DNA of 64,000 nt from Shouchella patagoniensis. Its GTDB lineage: Bacteria > Bacillota > Bacilli > Bacillales > Bacillaceae_D. This document shows, piece by piece, positions 54,488-64,000 of this stretch (positions within the stretch are counted from its first letter, which is position 1; each line of letters begins with the position of its first letter). A program made the translations under genes and the position numbers. Location: assembly GCF_002019705.1 (NCBI RefSeq), contig NZ_KV917377.1, forward strand, positions 3,257,639-3,321,638, read 5' to 3'. The notes below the pieces were generated by a model. The model was not told where the DNA came from. It ran no database searches and worked only from the letters and a program-made list of their open reading frames with translations.

Positions 54488-57400
54488 ATGTCAAAAAATC
54501 TAAATAAAAAGGAATTAGCATCAATAGTAGATAAGAAAAAGGAGTTAGCAGAGTTGCTTTTCCGTCAGTCAAGAGGAGCGGATTTGTACTTACCCTTGAG
54601 TTTTGGTCAGGAAGCTCTATGGTATATTCATCAACTCGATCCTGATAACTCTGCGTACAATACCCATTTTGTTGCAAAAATAAGTGATGAAATTAATATA
54701 TCGAAATTGAAAGATTCTTTTCAAGAGATTTTAGAAAGGCATTCTTCCCTTCGTGTTAACTTTTCAGTAAAAGATGGTAGACCTGTGCAAAATATAAACA
54801 ACAAGTCTAAATTGTCATTTGAGTATCATGCTGCTGCACACATTGATGAGAAAGAACTAAAGAGTAAACTATTGGTCGAATCACAACGACCATTTAATCT
54901 AGAATATGACGATCTTATGAGAGTTAATTTATATGAAGTAGCTGATAGTGAATATATATTATTAATTGTTATTCATCATATCGCAATTGATTATTGGTCT
55001 TTAGTAATCCTTCTAGATGAACTTGGTTCCATATACCAATCTAAAGTTAATAATGAAGCAAACTTACTCCCGGCACTGTCTTGTACGTATAATGATTTTA
55101 TATATTCTCAAAACAAAATGGTTGCAAGTACTTATGGTCAGACCTTACTGGAATTCTGGAAAGAACAATTAAAAGGACGAATACCAGTTTTAAATTTATA
55201 TAAGCGTAAAGACATTACAGAAATCAGACCAAACTATAATAGCACATTATTTAAATTAAACCAAAATACAGCTGAGCAATTGAAAAGTTTTGCAAAAGAA
55301 AATAGTACTACTTTGTATATGGTATTACTAGCGACATTTCAGTTACTTCTTAACAAATATACGGGAGAAAATGATATTATAGTTGGCTCTCCTACAGCTG
55401 GTCGAAATAAATCAATTTTTGACAATATCGTGGGCTACTTTGTAAACCCTATAGTGCTTAGATCAGACCTTTCACATAATCCTAGCTTTAAAGAATTTAT
55501 TAAAGAATTACGTCAAACTGTATTGCGAGGCTTAGATAATCAAGATTATCCTTTTCCTTTATTAGTAGAAAAACTACAACCAAACAGGGGAGATCATACA
55601 CCTATTATCCAGGCTATGTTTGCATTTCAAAAAGCCCCCAGATTAGAGGAACAGAATATTACTTCTTTTATGTTAGGGGATACTAATGCGGAGTTGAAAT
55701 TAGGCGGATTGACTTTTAAGCCTTATGAATTACCACAACAGGAAGGTCAATTCGAAATTACGTTACACATGGATTCAAGTTTGTCTGGGGCGTTACAATA
55801 TAATACAGATATATTTGAAGAATCTATGATGAACAAAATGATGAACCATTTTCAAGTATTGCTAGAAGAGGTTGTAAACCATCCAGAATATAAACTATCT
55901 GAATTTTCTCTGTTGACCAAAGAAGAGAAAGGGCAACTTCAACAATGGAATCAAACTGAAAGGTCTATACCAGAAGAAATGTGTATACACCAGTTATTTG
56001 AAAAACAGGTAGCTAAAAATGCAGACAAGCTAGCGGTGTTATCCGGGCGTGCGAACTTAACCTATGGGGAGTTAAATAAGCGTTCCAATCAAGTCGCTCA
56101 TTTTCTTCAAGAACAAGGAGTAGGACCTGAAACCCGTGTAGGTATATGCATGAACCGCTCGCTGGAGCTTGTAATTTGTATGATGGGCATTTTAAAGGCT
56201 GGCGCAGCGTATGTACCGATTGATCCCTCTGTGCCGAAAGAGCGAAAATCCTACATAGTAGAAAGCAGCGAGGCGGCAATTGTTTTGACGCAAGAGGACT
56301 TAAAACAACAATTGCCAGAGAAGCGTGTGAATTGGGATTATATCTATTATGACAGAGATGAGTTTCAACATTATCAAAGCAAGAATGTGAGTTCGAGTGT
56401 CCAACAAAAAAATACCGCGTACCTCATCTATACGTCTGGGTCAACAGGAAGGCCAAAAGGGGTTATCGAAGCCCATCGCCCCGTCATCAATGTCATTGAT
56501 TGGGTAAATAAAACCTATGAAGTAGGCGAGAATGATCGAATGTTATGGATTACATCCATTGGTTTTGATTTATCCGTTTATGATGTATTCGGATTACTTG
56601 CCGCAGGAGGGTCGATAAGAATTGCCAGTGAGCAAGACATAGGGAATCCAGAACGATTAATCAGCCTTTTGAATGAAGGGGAAGTAACTTTCTGGGATTC
56701 CGCGCCTGCGGCCTTACAACAGTTAGTGCCTTTATTAAAGATGAAAGAGAATGCCGTCGCAAACAGTCATTTAAGGTTGGTCTTTTTAAGTGGAGACTGG
56801 ATTCCTTTGGAATTGCCAGGCACCATGAAAGAGCTCTTTCCAAGGGTGCAAGTAGTAGGTTTAGGAGGAGCGACAGAGGCTACGATCTGGTCAAATTACT
56901 ATAACATCAATGACATTCCGGAGGAATGGACGAGCATCCCATATGGAAAGCCAATTCAAAATGCCCGCTATTATATTCTAGACCAACATGGAAACCCGTG
57001 TCCGATTGGAATACCAGGGGAATTGCATATAGGTGGCCGATGTCTAGCAGAAGGGTATGTGAGCAGGGAACTAACGGAAGAGAGGTTCATCAGCGATCCA
57101 TTTGTCCATCAAATAGAGGCAAAGATGTATCGGACGGGAGATTTAGCGCGTTATCAAGAAGACGGAAATATTGAATTTCTAGGCAGATTGGATCACCAAG
57201 TGAAGGTACGTGGTTACCGGGTCGAACTAGGTGAAATCGAATCAGTGTTAAATCAACATAAGAATATTCAAGAATCAGTGGTTACTTTATGGAAAGAGGA
57301 CGAGAAGAGCTGGTTAACGGCGTATGTAGTTATGGTGGATCAGAAAGAAGCAACGCTAAAGGAAGTTAACGAAATGTTAAGGGCACAACTGCCAGAATAT

Positions 57401-57814
57401 ATGATACCTACATCCATCCTCCCTTTAGAGGAAATACCAATCACAGCCAATGGGAAAGTGGATAGAAACGCACTGCCTAAAATAGAGGACCATTGGGGAA
57501 TAGAAAAAGAGTATTTGGCTCCTAGAAACGAAGTAGAGGGTGCATTGGTAACTATATGGAGCGAAATACTAGGCATAGATACTATTGGTGTAAAAGAAAA
57601 TTTCTTTGAAATAGGTGGACATTCTTTACTATTAACAGAAGTTCATTCAAGAGTAGTTGAGTATTTTGATATTGATTTACCTTTACAGAAAACTTTTAAT
57701 AATTTGAGTGTAGAAAGTTTAGGAAATGTTATTACAGGAGAAATTATGAAAGAAATAGAAAAGATGGATGAACAAGAGGTCTTAAGCGCTTTAAAAGAAT
57801 ATGAAGATGAGTAA
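54488..57814 (+). CDS. NRPS module C-A-PCP (Cys-like adenylation code)
   Basis: ATG 54488 follows AAGGAGG by 9 nt. The 1,108-residue protein has an N-terminal helical linker, a condensation domain (LPLSFGQEALWYIHQ, active site HHIAIDYW, with Tyr for the usual Gly), an adenylation domain (LIYTSGSTGRPKG, FDLSVYDVFG, GLGGATEA, GELHIGG) and a carrier domain (FFEIGGHSLL, Ser1046). The specificity residues I read by hand are D-L-Y-D-L-S-L-I-W, close to the cysteine code DLYN(L/M)SLIW but with Asp for Asn. There is no heterocyclisation domain. The C-A linker and A domain are the same DNA as in the third NRPS. Confidence 0.9.
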   Translation: MSKNLNKKELASIVDKKKELAELLFRQSRGADLYLPLSFGQEALWYIHQLDPDNSAYNTHFVAKISDEINISKLKDSFQEILERHSSLRVNFSVKDGRPVQNINNKSKLSFEYHAAAHIDEKELKSKLLVESQRPFNLEYDDLMRVNLYEVADSEYILLIVIHHIAIDYWSLVILLDELGSIYQSKVNNEANLLPALSCTYNDFIYSQNKMVASTYGQTLLEFWKEQLKGRIPVLNLYKRKDITEIRPNYNSTLFKLNQNTAEQLKSFAKENSTTLYMVLLATFQLLLNKYTGENDIIVGSPTAGRNKSIFDNIVGYFVNPIVLRSDLSHNPSFKEFIKELRQTVLRGLDNQDYPFPLLVEKLQPNRGDHTPIIQAMFAFQKAPRLEEQNITSFMLGDTNAELKLGGLTFKPYELPQQEGQFEITLHMDSSLSGALQYNTDIFEESMMNKMMNHFQVLLEEVVNHPEYKLSEFSLLTKEEKGQLQQWNQTERSIPEEMCIHQLFEKQVAKNADKLAVLSGRANLTYGELNKRSNQVAHFLQEQGVGPETRVGICMNRSLELVICMMGILKAGAAYVPIDPSVPKERKSYIVESSEAAIVLTQEDLKQQLPEKRVNWDYIYYDRDEFQHYQSKNVSSSVQQKNTAYLIYTSGSTGRPKGVIEAHRPVINVIDWVNKTYEVGENDRMLWITSIGFDLSVYDVFGLLAAGGSIRIASEQDIGNPERLISLLNEGEVTFWDSAPAALQQLVPLLKMKENAVANSHLRLVFLSGDWIPLELPGTMKELFPRVQVVGLGGATEATIWSNYYNINDIPEEWTSIPYGKPIQNARYYILDQHGNPCPIGIPGELHIGGRCLAEGYVSRELTEERFISDPFVHQIEAKMYRTGDLARYQEDGNIEFLGRLDHQVKVRGYRVELGEIESVLNQHKNIQESVVTLWKEDEKSWLTAYVVMVDQKEATLKEVNEMLRAQLPEYMIPTSILPLEEIPITANGKVDRNALPKIEDHWGIEKEYLAPRNEVEGALVTIWSEILGIDTIGVKENFFEIGGHSLLLTEVHSRVVEYFDIDLPLQKTFNNLSVESLGNVITGEIMKEIEKMDEQEVLSALKEYEDE
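55807..57283 (+). repeat. Duplicated C-A linker and adenylation segment, copy 1
   Basis: From 55807 the sequence equals that starting at 62524 (offset 6,717). Stretches compared along its length show no difference, up to the point that corresponds to the window end. The left break falls near the end of the condensation domain (after YNTDIFEES begins). The right break lies beyond what the window shows. Confidence 0.93.
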
Positions 57815-57827
57815 TGGGGTGAAAAGT

Positions 57828-60800
57828 GTGGAGAAGAATCGCTTTTCAGGTGAACTTTCAAAGTCTAAGAATGATTTGTTAGAGAAAAGATTAAAAGGGA
57901 ATTCTAATCAGCATTCTAATAAGAAACTTATAAATAAAAGAAATCTACAAGAGCCAATACCTTTGTCATTCTCGCAAGAAAGCATTTGGTTTGTCAACCA
58001 AATAAGTACAAAAAAATATGTTTATAATGTGCCTGGTGCTATTGAGTTAAAAGGGATTTTAGAAATTAATGCATTAAGGCAGAGTATAAATACTATTATC
58101 TGGCGACATGAGGCTTTAAGAACTGTTATTCAAGGAAACGAACAAATAGTCATTCCAGAGTTAGTTCTAGATATTGAAGTTACAGACCTTACAAATTTAA
58201 AGGATCCTATTCAAAGACAAATGGTAGATTCTAAATTAAAGGAGGAATCAAAACGTGAATTTGATTTGGAAAAAGGCCCATTAATTTGGGCACATCTAAT
58301 TAAACTGGATGATGATAAGCATATTTTGTTACTTGTCATTCATCACTTAGTTTTTGATGGATGGTCGATGGAGCTATTCCTTAAAGAACTAGTATTTTGT
58401 TACATTCATTATTCTAGAGGCCAAAAACCTAGTTTGCCGAAATTAGATATTCAGTATGGGGATTTTGTGGTTTGGCAAAGACGAAAATTTTTAAATAATA
58501 ACTATTTGGAAGAATTGTTGCATTACTGGGGAGAACATTTAAAGGGTGCGCCAACAAGTATCAATTTACCGTACAAAACTCCCCGACCTTCTATTCAGGC
58601 ATACGAAGGCAAAACTCTCCATTCAAATATTGGAAGCTCGATAAAAAATCGATTAGAAAACATTTGTCAGGAGCAAGGTGTAACTATGTATATGGTTTTA
58701 TTAGCTGCACTCAAGATTTTACTATATAAATATAGTGGTCAAGAAAAATTAGTTGTAGGGACGCCAGTTGCAAATCGTCATTGTAGAGAACTAACCCCAC
58801 TAATCGGCCTAATTATGAACACTTTACCCATCTTTTCCAAAGTAAAAGGTGATGTGAATTTTTTTGATTTATTAGATGAATTAAAACAAATAACTTTAAA
58901 TGCATATTCCCATCAAGATTTGCCCTTTGAGAAATTGGTGGAAAAAATGAATTTAACTCGTGATATGAGTTCTCACCCTTTATTTCAAGTTATGTTTGTT
59001 TTTCAAGAATCATCAGTCATTGAAATACCTAACTTATCTTTAAATATCAAAGAATTAGATAATGGAACCTCGAAATTTGATTTATCAGTAAGAATAGCAC
59101 AAACAAACGATCATTTAAATATATATTGGGAATACAATACAAGTTCATTTGAAGTGAATATCATGGAGAAAATGTTAACGCATTTTGAGAGATTATTAGA
59201 AGAGCTATCAAAACGACCAGATAGGAAAATCTCCGATATTTCTTTTTTTTCTAAAGAGGAAGAATTTAAAATATTAGAGACGTGGAATGATACGTACACT
59301 CCTCTTCCGGAGAACGCTTTTATTCACCAACTATTTGAAGAAACTACAAAGTTAAACAAAAATCAAACAGCAGTGATAGTTGAAGAACAAGAAGTTACTT
59401 ATGAAGAACTAAACAAAAGGGCGAATAAACTCGCGAGATATTTAGTGAAAACAGGCGTTAAACCAAATCGTTTAGTAGGGGTTATTATGGAACGGTCTCT
59501 CGATATGGTTATCTCATTGTTAGCTATATTGAAAGCGGGGGGGGCGTATGTTCCAATTGATCCAACATCACCAAATGAACGCATCAGAACAATCGTAGAT
59601 GATGCAAATTTATCTATTATTCTTAGTCAATCTCATATTGATACTTCTTTTATTACAATCCCTAAGGTTTTAGTTGATGTAAATAATTCTCTTTGGGAAT
59701 TTGAAAGTGAACATAATTTAATGACCAAGTTAATGCCAGACGATCTTATCTATGTTATATATACATCCGGTACAACAGGTACGCCAAAAGGAGTTATGAA
59801 TACTCAAAGAGGAATTGCTAATCGAATTATCTGGATGCAAAACGAATATAAATTAAGTAAAGATGACAGGGTTTTACAAAAAACACCTTATACTTTCGAT
59901 GTTTCTTTTTGGGAATTTTTCTGGCCACTTATTTCAGGTGCCACTATGGTAGTTGCGTGTCCAGAAGGGCATAAAGACCCTAAATACATTTCGAAGCTAA
60001 TTAAGGCCAAAAAAATAACAACAATACATTTTGTTCCTTCTATGTTACGAATATTTATGAATTTTGGCGGTTTAAATTCATGTTGCGCATTGAAAAGAGT
60101 TTTTTGTAGTGGAGAAGCCTTAACGGTTAAGGATGTTAGTCTTTTTTATGAGAAATCTACTGCTACTTTATATAATTTATATGGACCAACAGAGGCAGGA
60201 ATTGACGTTACAAGCTGGAAGTGCGAACGGATTGAAAAAGTTTCAATTATGGATGGGAGAGTACCCATCGGAAAACCCTTAGCGAATACCCAAATCTATA
60301 TATTGGATAAATATTTAAAACCCGTGGCTGTAGGTGTTAAGGGAGAGTTGTATATTGGAGGAGCCCAAATTGCAAGAGGGTATTATAACCAGAGCAGCTT
60401 GACGGATTTAAACTTCATACCAAATCCATTTAAGCCAAAAAGTAAATTATATAAAACAGGGGACTTGGCTCGCTATAAACCTGATGGGAATATTGACTAC
60501 TTAGGAAGAATTGACGACCAAATTAAAATAAGGGGTCAGCGTGTTGAGTTGGGAGAGATTGAAGCAGCTATCAGTACCTTTGATGATGTGAAACAAGTAG
60601 CTGTGACAGTGCATAAACAAAAGGAGACTGATTTACGTATTGCAGCATTTCTTACGACGGAAAGTGATACTAATATTAATGAGAACTTACTTAAAACTTA
60701 TTTGAAAAATTATATGCCCGAATATATGGTGCCCACTAAATTTGTATATTTAGAAAAAATGCCGTTAACAGTGAGTGGAAAAGTAAATAAAAGGGAGTTG

Positions 60801-61193
60801 CCTAAACCTGATTTTTCACTGAATGGTAACATAAATGATTATAAAAAGCCTGTTACACCGGTGGAATTAATTTTAGCTGATATTTGGGAAGATGTGCTTA
60901 GCGTTAATAAGGTTGGAGTGAGTGATAACTTTTTTGAAATAGGGGGGCACTCTTTGTTAGCAACACAGGTAGTTTCTCGAATAGAGAAAATTTTCCGTGT
61001 GGATTATCCGTTAACAAATTTCTTTCAAAATCCAACAATTGAAGGTACTAATTGTATATTATTCGCAAACCCAATAGAAAAAGAAAAAATAGAGAAAATT
61101 TCAGATATTATGATGAGAGTAAATGAATTAACTGAGGATCAAGCACAATCAATGTTGGATAAAAAAATTGAAACAAAGGAGGAGAGAAGTTGA
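57828..61193 (+). CDS. NRPS module C-A-PCP (serine code)
   Basis: GTG 57828 follows GGGGTGA by 5 nt; the frame is open further upstream into the previous gene. The 1,121-residue protein has an N-terminal docking motif (KSKNDLLEKRLKG), a condensation domain (LSFSQESIWFVNQ, HHLVFDGW), an adenylation domain (YTSGTTGTPKG, FDVSFWEFF, YNLYGPTEAGIDV) and a carrier domain (FFEIGGHSLLATQ, Ser1042). The hand-read code D-V-W-H-F-S-L-I-D is the serine code, one change from EntF (DVWHFSLVD). It should add L-serine; no epimerase is present. The stop overlaps the start of the next module gene. Confidence 0.92.
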   Translation: MEKNRFSGELSKSKNDLLEKRLKGNSNQHSNKKLINKRNLQEPIPLSFSQESIWFVNQISTKKYVYNVPGAIELKGILEINALRQSINTIIWRHEALRTVIQGNEQIVIPELVLDIEVTDLTNLKDPIQRQMVDSKLKEESKREFDLEKGPLIWAHLIKLDDDKHILLLVIHHLVFDGWSMELFLKELVFCYIHYSRGQKPSLPKLDIQYGDFVVWQRRKFLNNNYLEELLHYWGEHLKGAPTSINLPYKTPRPSIQAYEGKTLHSNIGSSIKNRLENICQEQGVTMYMVLLAALKILLYKYSGQEKLVVGTPVANRHCRELTPLIGLIMNTLPIFSKVKGDVNFFDLLDELKQITLNAYSHQDLPFEKLVEKMNLTRDMSSHPLFQVMFVFQESSVIEIPNLSLNIKELDNGTSKFDLSVRIAQTNDHLNIYWEYNTSSFEVNIMEKMLTHFERLLEELSKRPDRKISDISFFSKEEEFKILETWNDTYTPLPENAFIHQLFEETTKLNKNQTAVIVEEQEVTYEELNKRANKLARYLVKTGVKPNRLVGVIMERSLDMVISLLAILKAGGAYVPIDPTSPNERIRTIVDDANLSIILSQSHIDTSFITIPKVLVDVNNSLWEFESEHNLMTKLMPDDLIYVIYTSGTTGTPKGVMNTQRGIANRIIWMQNEYKLSKDDRVLQKTPYTFDVSFWEFFWPLISGATMVVACPEGHKDPKYISKLIKAKKITTIHFVPSMLRIFMNFGGLNSCCALKRVFCSGEALTVKDVSLFYEKSTATLYNLYGPTEAGIDVTSWKCERIEKVSIMDGRVPIGKPLANTQIYILDKYLKPVAVGVKGELYIGGAQIARGYYNQSSLTDLNFIPNPFKPKSKLYKTGDLARYKPDGNIDYLGRIDDQIKIRGQRVELGEIEAAISTFDDVKQVAVTVHKQKETDLRIAAFLTTESDTNINENLLKTYLKNYMPEYMVPTKFVYLEKMPLTVSGKVNKRELPKPDFSLNGNINDYKKPVTPVELILADIWEDVLSVNKVGVSDNFFEIGGHSLLATQVVSRIEKIFRVDYPLTNFFQNPTIEGTNCILFANPIEKEKIEKISDIMMRVNELTEDQAQSMLDKKIETKEERS

Positions 61194-64000
61194 GTAACTC
61201 TAAGGGGAAATTATCGTCCGCAAAGCTTTTGTTATTAGATAAATTACTTGATGAGGAAGGACTTTTAGAGAATGACACTAAAATTAAACCAAGAGAATCA
61301 GTCGAGTTTGCTCCTCTGTCCTTTGCACAAGAAAGGTTCTGGTTTGTCCAACAGTTAGAACCAAATCTACCTATTTTTAATATGCCTGCTTCTGTACGTT
61401 TATATGGGGATCTGAATATAAATTGGTTGGAAAATAGCATAAATCATATTATTGAAAATCATGAATCATTAAGAACAGTGTTCAGAAGTGTTAATGGTGA
61501 AATCATTCAAAATGTGCTTGGAAATCAGTATTTGAAATTAAAAGTAGTTGATTTAAGAAAGTTATCTTCTGTGGAACAGCGTACTAAACTCAAGAATTAT
61601 GAAGAGGTAATTTCTTGTAAAATGTTTGATTTGGAGAAGGGTCCCCTTATTCAACTTCAATTAATATGCTTGGAAGATAATGAACATGTTTTATTGATAT
61701 GTTTACATCATATGGTTTTTGATGGTTGGTCATTAGGTATATTTCTTAAAGATCTTACTCAAGCATATGAATTTTATGTAAACGGAGGCATGGCTAAAAA
61801 AAAAATACGTTCCTATACAAGAAATACTATCCAATACGGAGATTATGCAAATTGGCAGCGTAATTTGCTTAAAGGGGAAAAGCTCCATTCACTTATCGCA
61901 TATTGGAAGAATCATCTGATTGAAGCGCCATCTTCAATTGAAATTCCCAATAGTAAAAAAAGGAAATATGTACAAACATTTGAGGGTAAGACAAGTCACT
62001 TTCAATTGTCAAAAGAACTTCTTAGCAAGTTAAAGGACTTAAGTAAAAAAGAAGATGTTACTTTATACATGCTTTTATTATCGGTACTAAAATTACTACT
62101 GTATCGGTATACAGAGCAGAAAAAAATTGTCATAGGGACACCAATTGCTAATAGAAAAAAGTATGAATTAGAACCAATAATCGGTTTATTGATGAATACA
62201 CTTGTTCTGTATACAGATTTTACTGATGAAACTAACTTTTTTGAATTATTATCAAAAGTAAAGAAAGTTACTTTAGAGGCTTATGAACATCAAGATATAC
62301 CGTTCGAAAAGCTAGTAGAAAATCTTGAATCGGTCAGAGACTTAAGTCGCCACCCCTTATTTCAGATAATGTTTGTATTGCAAAATTCCCCTACACCTTT
62401 GAATGAACTGTCGAATTTAAATATGTCTGTACGAGAACTGGATCCTGGAATATCTAAATTTGATTTAACTGTCAGAGCTACTGAATTGGAGGATCACTTA
62501 TCGGTGGCTTGGGAATATAATGTAGATATATTTGAAGAATCTATGATGAACAAAATGATGAACCATTTTCAAGTATTGCTAGAAGAGGTTGTAAACCATC
62601 CAGAATATAAACTATCTGAATTTTCTCTGTTGACCAAAGAAGAGAAAGGGCAACTTCAACAATGGAATCAAACTGAAAGGTCTATACCAGAAGAAATGTG
62701 TATACACCAGTTATTTGAAAAACAGGTAGCTAAAAATGCAGACAAGCTAGCGGTGTTATCCGGGCGTGCGAACTTAACCTATGGGGAGTTAAATAAGCGT
62801 TCCAATCAAGTCGCTCATTTTCTTCAAGAACAAGGAGTAGGACCTGAAACCCGTGTAGGTATATGCATGAACCGCTCGCTGGAGCTTGTAATTTGTATGA
62901 TGGGCATTTTAAAGGCTGGCGCAGCGTATGTACCGATTGATCCCTCTGTGCCGAAAGAGCGAAAATCCTACATAGTAGAAAGCAGCGAGGCGGCAATTGT
63001 TTTGACGCAAGAGGACTTAAAACAACAATTGCCAGAGAAGCGTGTGAATTGGGATTATATCTATTATGACAGAGATGAGTTTCAACATTATCAAAGCAAG
63101 AATGTGAGTTCGAGTGTCCAACAAAAAAATACCGCGTACCTCATCTATACGTCTGGGTCAACAGGAAGGCCAAAAGGGGTTATCGAAGCCCATCGCCCCG
63201 TCATCAATGTCATTGATTGGGTAAATAAAACCTATGAAGTAGGCGAGAATGATCGAATGTTATGGATTACATCCATTGGTTTTGATTTATCCGTTTATGA
63301 TGTATTCGGATTACTTGCCGCAGGAGGGTCGATAAGAATTGCCAGTGAGCAAGACATAGGGAATCCAGAACGATTAATCAGCCTTTTGAATGAAGGGGAA
63401 GTAACTTTCTGGGATTCCGCGCCTGCGGCCTTACAACAGTTAGTGCCTTTATTAAAGATGAAAGAGAATGCCGTCGCAAACAGTCATTTAAGGTTGGTCT
63501 TTTTAAGTGGAGACTGGATTCCTTTGGAATTGCCAGGCACCATGAAAGAGCTCTTTCCAAGGGTGCAAGTAGTAGGTTTAGGAGGAGCGACAGAGGCTAC
63601 GATCTGGTCAAATTACTATAACATCAATGACATTCCGGAGGAATGGACGAGCATCCCATATGGAAAGCCAATTCAAAATGCCCGCTATTATATTCTAGAC
63701 CAACATGGAAACCCGTGTCCGATTGGAATACCAGGGGAATTGCATATAGGTGGCCGATGTCTAGCAGAAGGGTATGTGAGCAGGGAACTAACGGAAGAGA
63801 GGTTCATCAGCGATCCATTTGTCCATCAAATAGAGGCAAAGATGTATCGGACGGGAGATTTAGCGCGTTATCAAGAAGACGGAAATATTGAATTTCTAGG
63901 CAGATTGGATCACCAAGTGAAGGTACGTGGTTACCGGGTCGAACTAGGTGAAATCGAATCAGTGTTAAATCAACATAAGAATATTCAAGAATCAGTGGTT
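61190..64000 (+). CDS. NRPS module C-A..., 3' end outside window
   Basis: TTG 61190 overlaps the previous stop (TTGA) and follows GGAGGAG. The frame is open for 937 codons to the window edge. It has an N-terminal docking helix (SSAKLLLLDKLLDE), a condensation domain (LSFAQERFWFVQQ, HHMVFDGW) and an adenylation domain identical in DNA to that of the first NRPS from base 62524 on. It therefore should activate the same, Cys-like residue. The carrier domain and anything later lie beyond the window. It is translationally coupled to the serine module. Confidence 0.9.
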   Translation, partial: MSNSKGKLSSAKLLLLDKLLDEEGLLENDTKIKPRESVEFAPLSFAQERFWFVQQLEPNLPIFNMPASVRLYGDLNINWLENSINHIIENHESLRTVFRSVNGEIIQNVLGNQYLKLKVVDLRKLSSVEQRTKLKNYEEVISCKMFDLEKGPLIQLQLICLEDNEHVLLICLHHMVFDGWSLGIFLKDLTQAYEFYVNGGMAKKKIRSYTRNTIQYGDYANWQRNLLKGEKLHSLIAYWKNHLIEAPSSIEIPNSKKRKYVQTFEGKTSHFQLSKELLSKLKDLSKKEDVTLYMLLLSVLKLLLYRYTEQKKIVIGTPIANRKKYELEPIIGLLMNTLVLYTDFTDETNFFELLSKVKKVTLEAYEHQDIPFEKLVENLESVRDLSRHPLFQIMFVLQNSPTPLNELSNLNMSVRELDPGISKFDLTVRATELEDHLSVAWEYNVDIFEESMMNKMMNHFQVLLEEVVNHPEYKLSEFSLLTKEEKGQLQQWNQTERSIPEEMCIHQLFEKQVAKNADKLAVLSGRANLTYGELNKRSNQVAHFLQEQGVGPETRVGICMNRSLELVICMMGILKAGAAYVPIDPSVPKERKSYIVESSEAAIVLTQEDLKQQLPEKRVNWDYIYYDRDEFQHYQSKNVSSSVQQKNTAYLIYTSGSTGRPKGVIEAHRPVINVIDWVNKTYEVGENDRMLWITSIGFDLSVYDVFGLLAAGGSIRIASEQDIGNPERLISLLNEGEVTFWDSAPAALQQLVPLLKMKENAVANSHLRLVFLSGDWIPLELPGTMKELFPRVQVVGLGGATEATIWSNYYNINDIPEEWTSIPYGKPIQNARYYILDQHGNPCPIGIPGELHIGGRCLAEGYVSRELTEERFISDPFVHQIEAKMYRTGDLARYQEDGNIEFLGRLDHQVKVRGYRVELGEIESVLNQHKNIQESVV
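62524..64000 (+). repeat. Duplicated C-A linker and adenylation segment, copy 2
   Basis: Second copy of the 1,477-bp or longer repeat, truncated by the window edge. Upstream of 62524 the condensation domains differ strongly in sequence, so the sharp edge marks a recombination point. Confidence 0.93.

Noticed and set aside
56013..57174. Identical short antisense and plus frames in both A-domain copies
   Set aside because: They are shadows of the adenylation domain; they repeat only because the DNA itself is duplicated.

Overview
The window looks like a chromosome segment of a low-GC Gram-positive bacterium of the Bacillus group. The reasons are strong AGGAGG-type ribosome sites, frequent TTG/GTG starts, YesM/YesN-type two-component genes, a YwqH/YwqI/LXG toxin operon, TcyP, YneR and YjlB relatives, and sugar ABC importers without their own ATPase. 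The many acidic extracytoplasmic proteins fit an alkaliphilic or salt-tolerant Bacillaceae, but that is inference. No rRNA, tRNA or CRISPR array was seen.

Layout: (1) 1-13.5 kb is a plant or microbial glycan locus: a GH2 beta-galactosidase (5' end outside the window), a membrane protein, a secreted nuclease/phosphatase-fold enzyme, a YesM/YesN-like sensor-regulator pair, a three-gene sugar ABC importer and a GH78 alpha-L-rhamnosidase. (2) 13.6-27.1 kb is housekeeping and stress: an Rrf2 regulator with a thioredoxin-reductase-like flavoprotein, sharing a candidate operator; an arsRBC arsenic operon; small proteins; a very large lamin-tail/GDPD protein with an in-frame amber codon at codon 3; and a TcyP-like cystine importer. 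(3) 27.3-32.3 kb is an LXG polymorphic-toxin operon with an Imm22-like immunity gene, then a serine recombinase truncated against an IS3-family remnant. (4) 32.3-37.9 kb holds a lipoprotein, membrane proteins, a TetR regulator, a hydrolase and a MazG-like protein. (5) 38.0-46.0 kb is a fructan (levan-type) locus: LacI regulator, LplB/LplC-type permeases, binding lipoprotein, a lipoprotein GH32 and a cytosolic GH32. Its regulator is broken by two frameshifts and its first permease by a nonsense codon.

(6) From about 46.0 kb the DNA becomes visibly more AT-rich and enters a biosynthetic island running past the window end. It opens with a PlcR-like peptide-receptor regulator and, just upstream of it, a 51-codon exported peptide gene whose tail contains Ala-Asp-Leu-Pro, as in PapR. 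A perfect 58-bp palindrome separates the two. A methyltransferase, an ABC-2 exporter and a divergently transcribed PKS/NRPS line follow: ACP-KS-(inactive AT)-MT-ACP, then C-A-PCP, C-A(Ser)-PCP and C-A... The first and third adenylation domains are the same DNA over at least 1,477 bp. My reading is a quorum-controlled, possibly trans-AT, hybrid lipopeptide pathway with its own exporter.

Several genes carry single lesions (amber, ochre, indels in short homopolymers). These may be real decay or residual assembly errors; read-level checks would decide.
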